From contig NC_009719.1 in the NCBI RefSeq assembly GCF_000017565.1, forward strand, positions 2,773,001 through 2,837,000: 64,000 nt of DNA, read 5' to 3'. The DNA is from Parvibaculum lavamentivorans DS-1 (GTDB lineage: Bacteria; Pseudomonadota; Alphaproteobacteria; Parvibaculales; Parvibaculaceae). Both the position numbers and the translations under genes were made by a program. Every line of letters begins with the position of its first letter. The first letter of the stretch is position 1. Shown here in pieces: positions 38,938 to 48,026 of the stretch. The notes beneath the pieces are model-generated. The model was not told where the DNA came from. It saw only the letters and a program-made list of their open reading frames with translations, and searched no databases.

Positions 38938-39000
38938 CAGCTTTTTCCAGACAAGCACCGATGCGCACGCACTATCGGTCCGCCTTTCCATCTAGCGTTG

Positions 39001-41787
39001 CTACTCTTTCTTTCGTTTCCGCTTAATGGGCTTCGGTGCTGCTGTCAGCGGGGAGGAGAGTTTTTCGTATAGGCCGAAGAGGTGTTCGACACGCTCGCGG
39101 TCATTTGCGAAGGCTTGGCCGCGATAGAGTTTGTCGACGGCGGCATCGAGGGCTCGGTGAGCCTGACGGAGTTCGCGTTTCATCAGGTCGGGATCGTAGA
39201 GATCGGCCAGCGTTGCACCGGGATAAAGCGCGCGGGCGTCGAGCACAGCTTGCGCTAGCGCACGGATTTTCTGTTTCTGAGCTTCGGTAATATCCGGCCA
39301 AGGGAAAGTGTTGTAGACGACGCCGACAGAATACATGTAGTCGCTTTTCATGCGACCGGTGATTGCGCGCATCCAAGCCATGTGCATGCCGCTTGTCAGC
39401 AAACCGAATATCCACGGATCTGCGTCAGGAAGAATGCGCAATTTCTGATTGGCTACTACCTCGGGAGTCAGCCAGCCGATCGGTACGTAGTCGCGTCGCT
39501 CCGAGCTTGTATTGGGTATCACCAAATAGGGTCCGCTCAATCGCTCGTCCACACCAACCTGCGTTGGATAGTCCGCCATTCTCACCGTGCTGGGCCGAGA
39601 ACTCGATAACCGGTATTGACGTACCTGCCGTATTCTTTCTTGAACAAGCGGAAGCTGTCGAAGAAAACTCGGCTCGGCATCTGCGAGATAGAGTATCCAT
39701 CGGAAAAATCCATTTATATACTCATCGCCACCGATGTATTTGCGGAACAGCGGTTCCGCTTCCGGCTCCTGACGAAGAAATTCCTCCTTTTCCATTGTCG
39801 TGAAAGTGAGGATGCCGTTGTCGATCATCTGAACGCCAGTTTTGAGTTTCGGCGCTTCGCACAAAGGAGTGTTTCGTTCTTCGACTACTAGATGTCTGTC
39901 AGCTACATTGACGGCATCAAAAAGATAAGCCGTCAGAGCCTTGTGGCGTGTCTCGACCGGATCGCCCTTGATGTCGGCGTAAGAGAAGAGGCGCTTCTCG
40001 GGCCATTCGCGGTCGCGCCTTGTGAGGCCGATGATGACGACATGAACATGGGCGACGCCGCGCGCGTCCGAGCCCCAGGCGAAGGTACGGTGGGCGAAGG
40101 CGATTTCGAGCTTGCAGCGCTGAAAGAGGAGCGGCCAGAGCTGGGCGACCTGTTCGCCCTGCGTGATTGAGTTGGTGGCGACGAAGGCGATGTCCGCTTT
40201 TCCATGCTGCACATATTCGCCGGCCTTCAGGAACCATGCGGTGACGAAATCAAGCGTGCCGCCGGAGCCGCCGAGCTTTGCGATGTCACGCACTTGCCGA
40301 CGCTGTTCCGCCGTCTGGAATTTTGAGCCGATGAAAGGCGGATTGCCGAAGACATAGGAGCATTTTTCCGGCGGGAGGAGAGCGGCCCAATCGGCTTCCA
40401 GCGCGTCGGCATGGAGGATGTGCGGTGAGGTCCGAAGGGGGATGCGCGCATAGTTGGAGCCGAAGGAGAGGCCGAGCCTGTTATTCATGATGTGGTCCAT
40501 CATCCACATCGCGACTTCGGCTATGCGGGCGGGAAACTCGCCTATTTCGATGCCGTAAAACTGATCGACATTGACTTTCGACAATTGCGCCACGTCGAAA
40601 ATGCGCTGGTCTTTGCCGTCGTGCAGGACGCGCAGAATTTCCTGTTCCAGCGCGCGTAGCTCGCGATAGGCGATGACGAGGAAGTTACCGCAGCCGCAGG
40701 CGGGATCGAAGAAGGTGAGCTGGCCGAGTTTCTCGTGCAAGGCTTCCAGCGCCTGCTGGCGGCCGCGCTTCAGCGCCTTTGCGCGCGCGAACTCTTCATG
40801 CAGGCCGTCGAGGAAAAGCGGCTGAATGAGTTTCAGGATGTTTTTCTCGGTCGTGTAATGCGCGCCGAGGGCGCGGCGCTCTGTCTTGTTCATGACGGAC
40901 TGGAACAGAGCACCGAAAATGGCAGGCGAGATTGCCTCCCATTTGAACTCGCAGGCTTCGATAAGGATCAGCCGCATGGCGGCGTTGAAGGCAGGCGTGC
41001 GCAGACGCTCGGCGAAAAGCGCGCCATTCACATAAGGGAAATTTCCGAGGTCTTCATCAAGGGTTTTCTGGCGCTTGTCTTCCGGCGTGTTCAACACCTC
41101 GAACAATTCATTGAGGCGGGAGCCGAGATCGCTGCCATCCGCGCTTGTGCGGTTCTGGATGAAATCGAGAAGGATGTCCTTGGGCTCGAAAATGCCGGTG
41201 TCGTCGGCAAAGAGGCAGAAGAGAAGCCGGACCAGATATTGCTCAAGGTCGTGGCCGTCGTAACCCGATTCCTTCAGTGCATCGTGGAGCTTGCCCATCA
41301 GCTCCGAGGCTTCGATGTTGACGGGGTCCTGATCCTTGAAGGTGCGCTTCTGGACGCCGATCATGAAGCCGAAGGCTTCCACATGATCTTTCAGATCGGC
41401 GAGGCGGAAACGGACCTCGGTGTCTTCGTCCAGATCGTAAAGCTCGAAGCTCTGGAAATCGCAGAGGAGGAGGTAGCGTGGGAGTTCCTTGTCCTTCAGG
41501 CCCGGGAAATAATCGAGCGCCTGAATCTTTGCCTTTTTGAGGTCGCGGCCCGTGGTCTTGTGCTCGACAAGAAGCGTGCCTTTCCAGAAAAGGTCGATAT
41601 AGCCGCGCTTGTCGCCAAGGCCCTTTACCGGCTCTTCGTAAGAGGCGACGCGACGGCGCGGGATGTCGAAAATCTGGAAGAACTCATTATAGAAGGTCTG
41701 CGTCTCGGCGCGTTCGCGCGTGACACCTTTCCATTCCTCGGAAAAACGCGCTGCGCGGGCGCGAATCTCGTTCCAGCTCAGCCGCAT
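39001..41787 (-). CDS. MmeI-like single-chain restriction-modification enzyme (Type IIG/IIL)
   Basis: This 928-aa protein combines nuclease and methyltransferase. The N-terminal PD-ExK site is D65-X9-E75-x-K77 (IDLFWKGTLLVEHK), with the spacing I recall for MmeI. A helical linker follows, with GAHYTT at 308-313. The adenine-methyltransferase motifs are FDPACGCGNF at 360-369 and NPPF at 482-485. A target-recognition region (about 630-810) precedes the C-terminal segment with GMHMAWMRAITGRMKSDYMYS and NTFPWP, typical of MmeI relatives. Such enzymes methylate one strand for protection and cleave at a fixed distance. The recognition site is unknown. G+C falls in the recognition region (29 of 60 at 39601-39660). 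Confidence 0.88.
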   Translation of the reverse strand: MRLSWNEIRARAARFSEEWKGVTRERAETQTFYNEFFQIFDIPRRRVASYEEPVKGLGDKRGYIDLFWKGTLLVEHKTTGRDLKKAKIQALDYFPGLKDKELPRYLLLCDFQSFELYDLDEDTEVRFRLADLKDHVEAFGFMIGVQKRTFKDQDPVNIEASELMGKLHDALKESGYDGHDLEQYLVRLLFCLFADDTGIFEPKDILLDFIQNRTSADGSDLGSRLNELFEVLNTPEDKRQKTLDEDLGNFPYVNGALFAERLRTPAFNAAMRLILIEACEFKWEAISPAIFGALFQSVMNKTERRALGAHYTTEKNILKLIQPLFLDGLHEEFARAKALKRGRQQALEALHEKLGQLTFFDPACGCGNFLVIAYRELRALEQEILRVLHDGKDQRIFDVAQLSKVNVDQFYGIEIGEFPARIAEVAMWMMDHIMNNRLGLSFGSNYARIPLRTSPHILHADALEADWAALLPPEKCSYVFGNPPFIGSKFQTAEQRRQVRDIAKLGGSGGTLDFVTAWFLKAGEYVQHGKADIAFVATNSITQGEQVAQLWPLLFQRCKLEIAFAHRTFAWGSDARGVAHVHVVIIGLTRRDREWPEKRLFSYADIKGDPVETRHKALTAYLFDAVNVADRHLVVEERNTPLCEAPKLKTGVQMIDNGILTFTTMEKEEFLRQEPEAEPLFRKYIGGDEYINGFFRWILYLADAEPSFLRQLPLVQERIRQVRQYRLSSSRPSTVRMADYPTQVGVDERLSGPYLVIPNTSSERRDYVPIGWLTPEVVANQKLRILPDADPWIFGLLTSGMHMAWMRAITGRMKSDYMYSVGVVYNTFPWPDITEAQKQKIRALAQAVLDARALYPGATLADLYDPDLMKRELRQAHRALDAAVDKLYRGQAFANDRERVEHLFGLYEKLSSPLTAAPKPIKRKRKKE

Positions 41788-41897
41788 ACGTTCCCCCGAT
41801 TTGCCTTGGGGGAGAGCATGCCTTTCGCGGGGGCGGGGTCAAGCTTTTGTGTCGGAGGGGCGGGGATGCGCTCTCGCTTTGCCGGTGTGTGAGGCTT

Positions 41898-41970
41898 ACC
41901 CCTCCCCAAAATTCGCGAGAGCGAATTTTGACCCTCCCGCAGGGGGAGGGTGGGAAGTAGGAGAGGAGCG
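41898..41970. repeat. Palindromic repeat family A, copy 2
   Basis: A half-length copy: CCCCTCCCC, a hairpin AAAATTCGC-GAGA-GCGAATTTT, GACCCTCCC and GGGGGAGGGTGGGAAG. It abuts the stop of the Crp/Fnr gene on the opposite strand. Confidence 0.8.
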
Positions 41971-41973
41971 CCC

Positions 41974-42693
41974 TCAGCTTCCGCCTGGTGGTAGTTGCTC
42001 CGGCTCTCTTCTGGCGAGGCGTTGCAGGGCGGCGGGTTTTTTCAGGGTGATTTTGGCGTAGCCGGTTTCGATGAGGCCTTGCGATTCCAGTTGCTTGAGG
42101 AGGCCGTTCAGCGTCTGGCGGGAGATGCCGACCGTTGTGGCGAGGTTCTGCTGGGAGAGGCGGAATTCGACGGCGCGGCGGCCGGGGAGGGATTTTCCTT
42201 CTTCCTCGGCGAAATAAAGGAGGCGCTGGGCGAGGCGGGTCATGGCGGGGAGCGTGGCCGTGCTCACGATATGGGCGATGGCGAGACGGTAGTGCTCGCA
42301 GAGCAGCCGGGTGAAGGCGGCGTAATGCGCCGCGCTTCCCTCCGTGAGCTTGCGGAAGGCGGCGGGGGTGAGCTGGAGCACGCTTGCCTCGCCGATGGCA
42401 ACGGCGTCCGAGAAGCGGGGGCGGCCATCCAGCATGGAGGATTCGCCGAACCATGTGCCGGGATTGGTGGCGCCGAGAAGGGCGGGGCTGCCGTCGCTCG
42501 CGTGGTGGACGATGCGGACCTCGCCCGCGAGCAGGAGGAAGAGGCCGTTCGGTGCGTCGCCCGTGAGATAGATCGGCCGGTTGCGGAAGCGGCGGATGCG
42601 GGCTTCCGCGACGATGCCTTCCGCCAGCGCCGGCGGCAGGGAGGCGAACCATTCGGAGCGCGCGAGGATATGGCGCAGGGCTTTCCCGTTCAT
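41974..42693 (-). CDS. Crp/Fnr family transcriptional regulator
   Basis: This 239-aa regulator has an N-terminal cyclic-nucleotide-binding-type domain (RPIYLTGDAPNGLFLLLAGEVRIVH, then LLGATNPGTWFGESSMLDGRPR) and a C-terminal winged helix (EFRLSQQNLATTVGISRQTLNGLLKQLESQGLIE). There are no N-terminal cysteines, so it is not an Fnr-type iron-sulfur sensor; the effector is unknown. ATG 42693 gives a normal N-terminus. A perfect palindrome lies upstream, between it and the aldolase gene. Confidence 0.9.
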   Translation of the reverse strand: MNGKALRHILARSEWFASLPPALAEGIVAEARIRRFRNRPIYLTGDAPNGLFLLLAGEVRIVHHASDGSPALLGATNPGTWFGESSMLDGRPRFSDAVAIGEASVLQLTPAAFRKLTEGSAAHYAAFTRLLCEHYRLAIAHIVSTATLPAMTRLAQRLLYFAEEEGKSLPGRRAVEFRLSQQNLATTVGISRQTLNGLLKQLESQGLIETGYAKITLKKPAALQRLARREPEQLPPGGS

Positions 42694-42740
42694 TCGGCAC
42701 CTATACATCCGGCAGACCGGCATTGGCGGGAAAAGCGCGC

Positions 42741-42764
42741 GAATTGTCAAGTACCTGACAATTC
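42741..42764. promoter_or_regulatory. Crp/Fnr-type operator between the regulator and the aldolase
   Basis: GAATTGTCA (42741-42749), a 6-base spacer, and TGACAATTC (42756-42764) form a perfect 9-bp inverted repeat in the 122-base divergent intergenic region. The half-site TTGTCA/TGACAA and the 6-base spacer fit a Crp/Fnr-family dimer site. Confidence 0.8.
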
Positions 42765-42815
42765 GATTTGACGAAGGGGCCTAGCCTCGGCCGCATCAAC
42801 AAGAGGAGATGCGGA

Positions 42816-43589
42816 ATGGCCATGAGCGCTTTGGCGGAAACGCCGGTGAGGGAGCTGGTGAGCGAGGCGGAATGGGCGCTCCGGGTGGAGCTTGCGGCCT
42901 GCTACCGGATGATCGCGCATCTCGGCTGGGACGATCTCGTCTTCACGCATATTTCGGCGCGGGTGCCGGGGGAGGCGGGGCATTTCCTGCTCAATCCCTA
43001 TGGGCTGATGTTCGAAGAGGTGACAGCGTCTTCGCTTGTGAAGCTCGATATCGAGGGCAACAAGGTTCTGCCGTCGTCTTATGATGTGATACCTGCTGGC
43101 TTCACCATCCACAGCGCGGTGCATGATGCGCGGCCAGATGCGCATTGCGTCATCCATCTGCACACGCCAGAGGGGGTTGCCGTGTCGTGCCGGAAGGGCG
43201 GGCTGAGGCCCGTGTCGCAGACGGCGCTCTACGCGCTGGCGTCGATTTCCTATCACCCTTACGAGGGCGTGGCGCTGGAGGCGGATGAGAAGCCGCGGCT
43301 GCAAGCCGATCTCGGGCGAGCGAAAATGATGATCCTCGAAAATCACGGGCTGCTCACATGCGGGCGGAGTGTCGGCGACGCCTTTCTCGCCATGTTCACG
43401 CTGCAGCGCGCCTGCGAAGTGCAGGTGATGGCGGAGGCGGGCGGGGCCGAGTTGATCGAGATACCGCGCGCGATCCTCGACGGCATCGGCGCCCAGGTGA
43501 AGCAGACGCTCGGCAACAGCGGCTCGAACCGTGTGTGGCCGGCGGTAATGCGGAAGATGGAGCGGCTCGATTCTTCGTTCCGGGAGTGA
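42816..43589 (+). CDS. Class II aldolase/adducin family protein
   Basis: This 257-aa protein is a zinc-dependent aldolase-like enzyme. The metal ligands are seen in HLHTPEGVAVS and NHGLLTCGRSVGDAF, and TASSLVKLDIEGNKV is the family core. ATG 42816 was chosen over earlier in-frame codons. Members act on sugar phosphates or are non-catalytic relatives; the substrate here is not known. It is the likely target of the divergent Crp/Fnr regulator. Confidence 0.85.
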   Translation: MAMSALAETPVRELVSEAEWALRVELAACYRMIAHLGWDDLVFTHISARVPGEAGHFLLNPYGLMFEEVTASSLVKLDIEGNKVLPSSYDVIPAGFTIHSAVHDARPDAHCVIHLHTPEGVAVSCRKGGLRPVSQTALYALASISYHPYEGVALEADEKPRLQADLGRAKMMILENHGLLTCGRSVGDAFLAMFTLQRACEVQVMAEAGGAELIEIPRAILDGIGAQVKQTLGNSGSNRVWPAVMRKMERLDSSFRE

Positions 43590-43603
43590 GCGCCCGGAGC
43601 CTT

Positions 43604-43687
43604 AACCCTCCCCAAACCGCTGCAAGCGGTATGACCCCCGGGGCGAGCCCGGGGGCAGGCTCCTCCCGCAGGGGGAGGGTGGGAGAA
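43604..43687. repeat. Palindromic repeat family A, copy 3
   Basis: The copy begins 14 bases after the aldolase stop: CCCTCCCC, ACCGC-TGCAA-GCGGT hairpin, CCCCCGG/CCGGGGG hairpin, then CTCCCGCAGGGGGAGGGTGG. It matches the right half of copy 1 with an inserted hairpin. Confidence 0.8.
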
Positions 43688-43715
43688 GAACAACGCAATT
43701 GAAGGAGATATGTCC

Positions 43716-44288
43716 ATGAACAAGCGCGCGACATTTACCGATATGGCGGAGGGGACGCAGGAGGACTGGAGCCGGATCGCCGATGAGTTTCTGCCTTTCG
43801 CAGCGAAGCTGCCGCTGCGGGTGCTCGATCATCTGAGGCTGCTGGACGGGGATTATGGCGGGTTCATCGTCGACCGACTGACGCACAGCATGCAGACGGC
43901 GACGCGGGCGCATCACGACGGGCGGGACGAGGAATATGTCGTCTGCGCGCTGCTGCACGACATTGGCGACACGTTGGGCAGCTACAACCACCCGGACATC
44001 GCCGCGGCGATCCTGAAGCCTTTCGTAAGCCCGGAGAACCACTGGATGGTGGCGCATCACGGAATTTTCCAGGGTTATTATTTTTTCCATTATCTCGGCA
44101 TGGACCGGAACGGGCGGGACCGTTTCAAGGACAATCCGCTTTACGAGCGGACGGCCGAGTTCTGCGCGAAGTATGATGCGCCGGCCTTCGATCCCGAATA
44201 CCGCTCGCTTCCGCTGGAATTTTTCGAGCCGATGCTGCACCGCATTCTTGGCGCGCCGCGTCGGGAGCGGGTGCCCACCGACGGATAA
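43716..44288 (+). CDS. HD-domain protein, PhnZ/MIOX-like oxygenase candidate
   Basis: This 190-aa HD-fold protein has a His in LTHSMQTATRA, the HD pair in CALLHDIGDTLGSYNH, a further His in MVAHHGIFQGYYF and a downstream acidic residue. The pattern resembles mixed-valence diiron oxygenases such as PhnZ, though it could be a phosphohydrolase. The start at 43716 is used because AAGGAG then has proper spacing; the ATG at 43710 is too close. It stands between the aldolase and the first GPH transporter. Confidence 0.7.
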   Translation: MNKRATFTDMAEGTQEDWSRIADEFLPFAAKLPLRVLDHLRLLDGDYGGFIVDRLTHSMQTATRAHHDGRDEEYVVCALLHDIGDTLGSYNHPDIAAAILKPFVSPENHWMVAHHGIFQGYYFFHYLGMDRNGRDRFKDNPLYERTAEFCAKYDAPAFDPEYRSLPLEFFEPMLHRILGAPRRERVPTDG

Positions 44289-44435
44289 TGCCCCCACCTC
44301 CGTATGAGCATACGAAAATGTGAGGGTCGGGGGATCGAAGGTGCTTGGTTGGGCGGGGTTCCATCGGCATAATCGCGGCGCGGCGAGACGGGCCTCCAAG
44401 AGCCCGCGGCCACTCATATGGGAGGAACCCTCACG

Positions 44436-45878
44436 ATGACGAACGCGGCCTCGAAGGGCCCTGCCGATGCGCGCGGCGCACAGGGGCCCCTTTCGCGCTG
44501 GACGCTGTTTGCCTTTGCGCTGCCGGCGGCGCCGATTTCGGCCATGGGGCTGCCGCTGGTGGTTCACCTGCCGCCCTTCTATGCGGGTTCGCTGGGGCTG
44601 GGGCTGACGGTTGTCGGCACCATCTTCATGCTGGCGCGCTTCTGGGACGTGTTCACCGACCCGGTGCTCGGCATTCTTTCCGACAAGTTCGAGACGCGCT
44701 GGGGCAGGCGGCGGCACTGGATCGTGCTGTCGGTGCCGATCATGCTGCTCTCCGTCTACATGATCTTCATGCCGCCCGTCGCGGTGACGGCCTTCTATCT
44801 CATCTTCTGGCTCTTCGTTCTTTATGTCGGCTGGACGCTGCTCACCATCTCGCACATGAGCTGGGGCGCGGAGCTGACGCCGGACTATCACGAACGCTCG
44901 CGCGTGCAGGGCGCACGCGAAGTGGCGCTTGTTCTCGGCATGGTGCTGGTGCTGACGCTGCCTGTGCTGATCGAGCAGACGAACCCGGAAAACCTGGCGG
45001 CGGCGCGCGTCGCCTCCATGGGCTGGTTTGTGCTGATATTGCTGCCGATCGCTGTCGGCCTTGCCGTGTGGAAGGTGCCGGAGCGGCCGACGACGGCGCC
45101 GGCGCATGTGCCGATGCGGCAGGCGATCCGCGCGCTGGTGCAGAGCCGGCCTCTGCAGGTGGTGCTGGCGGCCGATCTTCTCGGCGGCGTGTCGGGCGGG
45201 CTTGTGGCGTCGATGTTCCTCTTCCTTGCGGAGGACGCGCTGAAGCTCGGGCAATATTCGAGCCTGATGCTGCTCGGCTATTTCATTTCCGGCGTCTGCT
45301 TCATTCCGCTCATCCTGGCGGTGAGCCGGCGGCTCGGCAAACACAAGACGGCGGCCGCATCGGCGGTGTTCAACGCGCTGACCGTGCCGCTCATCCTGCT
45401 GGTGCCGCAGGGCAATGCGATGATGGCGCTTGGCGTCTGGGTGCTGTGCGGCGTCAACATGGCGGCGGGGCCGTTCCTGTTCCGCTCGCTGATGGCGGAT
45501 GTGGCGGATCATGACACGGTGATCACGCGGCAGCAGCGGACGGGGCTGTTCTATTCGCTGCTGACCTCGACCAGCAAGGTGGGCGCGGCCTTCGCGATCT
45601 TCATCGCCTATTCGCTGCTCGACTCAATCGGCTTTCAGGCGGGCGGCGAGAACTCGCAATCCGTGCTCGACAGCCTGCGGGCGGTTTACGTCTGGCCGGC
45701 CTGCATCATCAGCGCGGCGGTGGCGGGCATTCTCTGGTTCTATCCGATCGACGAGAAGCAGCAGGTGGAGAACCGCCGCATCCTCGAAATGCGCGGCATC
45801 GAAGCGGCGGCGACCGCCGTTGCCATGCGGACGGGGCATCCCTCCGACGCGCAATCCTCCGGCATTCCGGCGGACTGA
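44436..45878 (+). CDS. GPH family (Na+/sugar-type) MFS transporter 1
   Basis: This 480-aa protein has about twelve membrane segments and the GPH signature near the second helix (FWDVFTDPVLGILSDKFETRWGRRRHWIVLSVP). The GPH family moves glycosides, pentosides, hexuronides and related compounds with Na+ or H+. The start at 44436 has GGGAGGAA upstream. It resembles the transporter at 46661 closely at the signature and in GWTLLTISHMSWGAELTPDYHERSR, so they are paralogs. The hydrolase gene follows after 2 bases. Confidence 0.85.
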   Translation: MTNAASKGPADARGAQGPLSRWTLFAFALPAAPISAMGLPLVVHLPPFYAGSLGLGLTVVGTIFMLARFWDVFTDPVLGILSDKFETRWGRRRHWIVLSVPIMLLSVYMIFMPPVAVTAFYLIFWLFVLYVGWTLLTISHMSWGAELTPDYHERSRVQGAREVALVLGMVLVLTLPVLIEQTNPENLAAARVASMGWFVLILLPIAVGLAVWKVPERPTTAPAHVPMRQAIRALVQSRPLQVVLAADLLGGVSGGLVASMFLFLAEDALKLGQYSSLMLLGYFISGVCFIPLILAVSRRLGKHKTAAASAVFNALTVPLILLVPQGNAMMALGVWVLCGVNMAAGPFLFRSLMADVADHDTVITRQQRTGLFYSLLTSTSKVGAAFAIFIAYSLLDSIGFQAGGENSQSVLDSLRAVYVWPACIISAAVAGILWFYPIDEKQQVENRRILEMRGIEAAATAVAMRTGHPSDAQSSGIPAD

Positions 45879-45880
45879 AG

Positions 45881-46633
45881 ATGGCGGTGTTTTCGTCAGG
45901 CGGCGCCGACATTGCCTATGAAGTCGCGGGGGAGGGCTATCCGATCCTGCTGGTGCATGGCTTCGCGGGCACGGCCGAGGATAATTGGGGCCGCACCGGA
46001 TGGGTGCAGGCGCTGACGCGGGCGAAGCGGCAGGTCGTGACGTTCGACCTGCGCGGACACGGCAAGAGCGGCAAGCTTTACGAGCCCACCGATTACACGA
46101 TGGAAAAGATGGCGGGGGACGCGGTGGCGCTGCTCGACCATCTGGGGATCGAGCGGGCGGACTTGATCGGCTATTCGATGGGCGCGGGGATCGCCATGCG
46201 GCTTGCGGCGCGGCACGGCGCGCGGTTCCGCTTCGTGGTGCTGGGCGGCGTGGGCGGGCGGATGCTGGAGCCGTCCTCCTTCGGCGCGGCGACGGCCGAG
46301 GCGCTCGAAGCCGCAGACCCCGAAACGATCAGCGACCGGACGGCGCGGGGCTTCCGACTCTATGCCGAGGGGCTCGGCCAGGACCTCCGCGCGATTGCCG
46401 CCTGCGCGCGGGCGCCGCGCGAGGGGGCGGCAACGGATTTTCTCGGCGAGATACGCAACGAGACGCTGGTGATCGCAGGCGCGCGGGACGACATGGCGGG
46501 CGACCCGGCGGTGCTGGCGGCGCGCATTCCAGGCGCGAAGGCGGAAACCATTCCGGGTACGGACCATATGTTCGCGCTGCCGAACCCGATGTTCAAGGGC
46601 GCGGTGATGGATTTTCTCACCGGCTATGTTTGA
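45881..46633 (+). CDS. Alpha/beta hydrolase 1 of the transporter cluster
   Basis: This 250-aa alpha/beta hydrolase has an oxyanion-hole region LLVHGFAG, the nucleophile elbow GYSMGAG and a C-terminal His in GTDHMFALP. It is close in sequence to the hydrolase at 49375 (both with DLRGHGKS/DMRGHGES, VALLDHLG and GYSMGA). It lies 2 bases behind the first transporter and 27 before the second, so they are probably one operon. An ester or lactone substrate imported by the transporters is plausible but unproven. Confidence 0.85.
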   Translation: MAVFSSGGADIAYEVAGEGYPILLVHGFAGTAEDNWGRTGWVQALTRAKRQVVTFDLRGHGKSGKLYEPTDYTMEKMAGDAVALLDHLGIERADLIGYSMGAGIAMRLAARHGARFRFVVLGGVGGRMLEPSSFGAATAEALEAADPETISDRTARGFRLYAEGLGQDLRAIAACARAPREGAATDFLGEIRNETLVIAGARDDMAGDPAVLAARIPGAKAETIPGTDHMFALPNPMFKGAVMDFLTGYV

Positions 46634-46660
46634 GTTCGAACTGTCGAGGCACAACCGTAA

Positions 46661-48022
46661 ATGACCCGCTTGTCGTCGTGGCGTCTGGCCGCGTTCTCTG
46701 GGCCCGCTATTCCCATCGGCGCGCTTGGCCTTCCGATCGGCGTCTACCTGCCGCATTTCTATGCCGGGCCGATGGGGCTCGGACTTGCGGCGGTCGGCAC
46801 GATCTTCATGCTGGCGCGGTTCTGGGACGTCTTCACCGATCCGGCGATGGGGGTGCTCTCCGACAAGTTTCCCTCGCGCTGGGGCAGGCGGCGGCACTGG
46901 ATCGTGCTGTCGGTGCCGATCCTCATGCTCTCGGCCTATATGGTCTTCGTACCGACGGCGCCGGTGTCGAGCTTCTATCTGCTGGCATGGATGTTCTTTC
47001 TCTATATCGGCTGGACGCTGCTGACGCTGTCGCATATGGCGTGGGCGGCGGAGCTTTCCGACGATTATAACGAACGCTCGCGCATTCAGGGTTTCCGCGA
47101 GGCGTTCCAGTTGCTCGGTGTGCCGCTGGTGCTGCTGCTGCCGGCGATGATCGAACGGATGGGGCCGGAGAACATGGAGGCGGCGCGCGTCGCCTCGATG
47201 GGCTGGTTCATCATCATCGTGCTGCCCATCGCGATCGGCCTCAACCTCTGGCTGGTGCCGGAGAAGAAGGCGAAGCCAGAGCGGCATGTGAGCTTCATCG
47301 CGTCGGTCGTGCCGCTGTTCCGGAACAGCCCGCTCAGGCGGCTGCTGGCGGCGGATTTCCTTTCGGGCTTCGCTGGCACGGCGCTGGCGTCGATGTATAT
47401 GTATGAGGCGACGCTGGTCTGGGGCGTCGGTTCGTCGGCGAGCTTGTTGCTGCTGCTCTATTTCTTCGGCGGCATCGGCTTCATCCCGCTGGTGCTGAAG
47501 CTCAGCTATTATCTCGGCAAGCACCGGACGGTGGTGGTGGCGGGACTGTTCAACGTCTGCTTTCCGCCGGTCATTTTCCTCATTCCCTTCGGCAATGTCT
47601 GGGTGGCGGCGGCGGTGCTGTTCTTCCTCGGCGTCAATGTCGGTACGACGACGACGCTTTATCGCTCGATGATGGCGGATGTGGCCGATCTCGACGAGCT
47701 GGAGACGGGGCAGAAGCGGACGGGGCTTTTCTATGCGCTGCTGACGCTGACGCAGAAGATCGGCGGGGCGGTGGCGGTCGGCGTCGTGTTCTGGACGCTG
47801 GCGCTGATCGGCTTCAACCCGGAAGGGGAGAATGCGCCGGGCGCGGTGCAAGGGCTGTCCTATGTGTTCGTCGCCGTGCCGATGATCTGCAACGCGCTGG
47901 TGGCGGCGATCATCTGGTTCTATCCGATCGGGCTCAAGGAGCAGGCGGAGTTGCGCCGCAAGCTCGACGAGCGTTTCGTCGAGGAAGTGGAGCAGACGGA
48001 GCGGGTGCCGAACCTGCCGTGA
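46661..48022 (+). CDS. GPH family MFS transporter 2
   Basis: This 453-aa protein is a paralog of the carrier at 44436. It has the same signature (FWDVFTDPAMGVLSDKFPSRWGRRRHWI), GWTLLTLSHMAWAAELSDDYNERSR, and the late motif RSMMADVADLDELETGQKRTGLFYALLTLTQKIG. About twelve hydrophobic segments are visible. It probably differs in substrate range. It converges with the M20 amidohydrolase. Confidence 0.85.
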   Translation: MTRLSSWRLAAFSGPAIPIGALGLPIGVYLPHFYAGPMGLGLAAVGTIFMLARFWDVFTDPAMGVLSDKFPSRWGRRRHWIVLSVPILMLSAYMVFVPTAPVSSFYLLAWMFFLYIGWTLLTLSHMAWAAELSDDYNERSRIQGFREAFQLLGVPLVLLLPAMIERMGPENMEAARVASMGWFIIIVLPIAIGLNLWLVPEKKAKPERHVSFIASVVPLFRNSPLRRLLAADFLSGFAGTALASMYMYEATLVWGVGSSASLLLLLYFFGGIGFIPLVLKLSYYLGKHRTVVVAGLFNVCFPPVIFLIPFGNVWVAAAVLFFLGVNVGTTTTLYRSMMADVADLDELETGQKRTGLFYALLTLTQKIGGAVAVGVVFWTLALIGFNPEGENAPGAVQGLSYVFVAVPMICNALVAAIIWFYPIGLKEQAELRRKLDERFVEEVEQTERVPNLP

Positions 48023-48026
48023 GGCG

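Noticed and set aside
43602-45512. A 636-codon minus-strand open frame, and a similar 651-codon one at 45896-47851
   Set aside because: Both lie antisense to the transporter genes and have low-complexity His/Arg composition.
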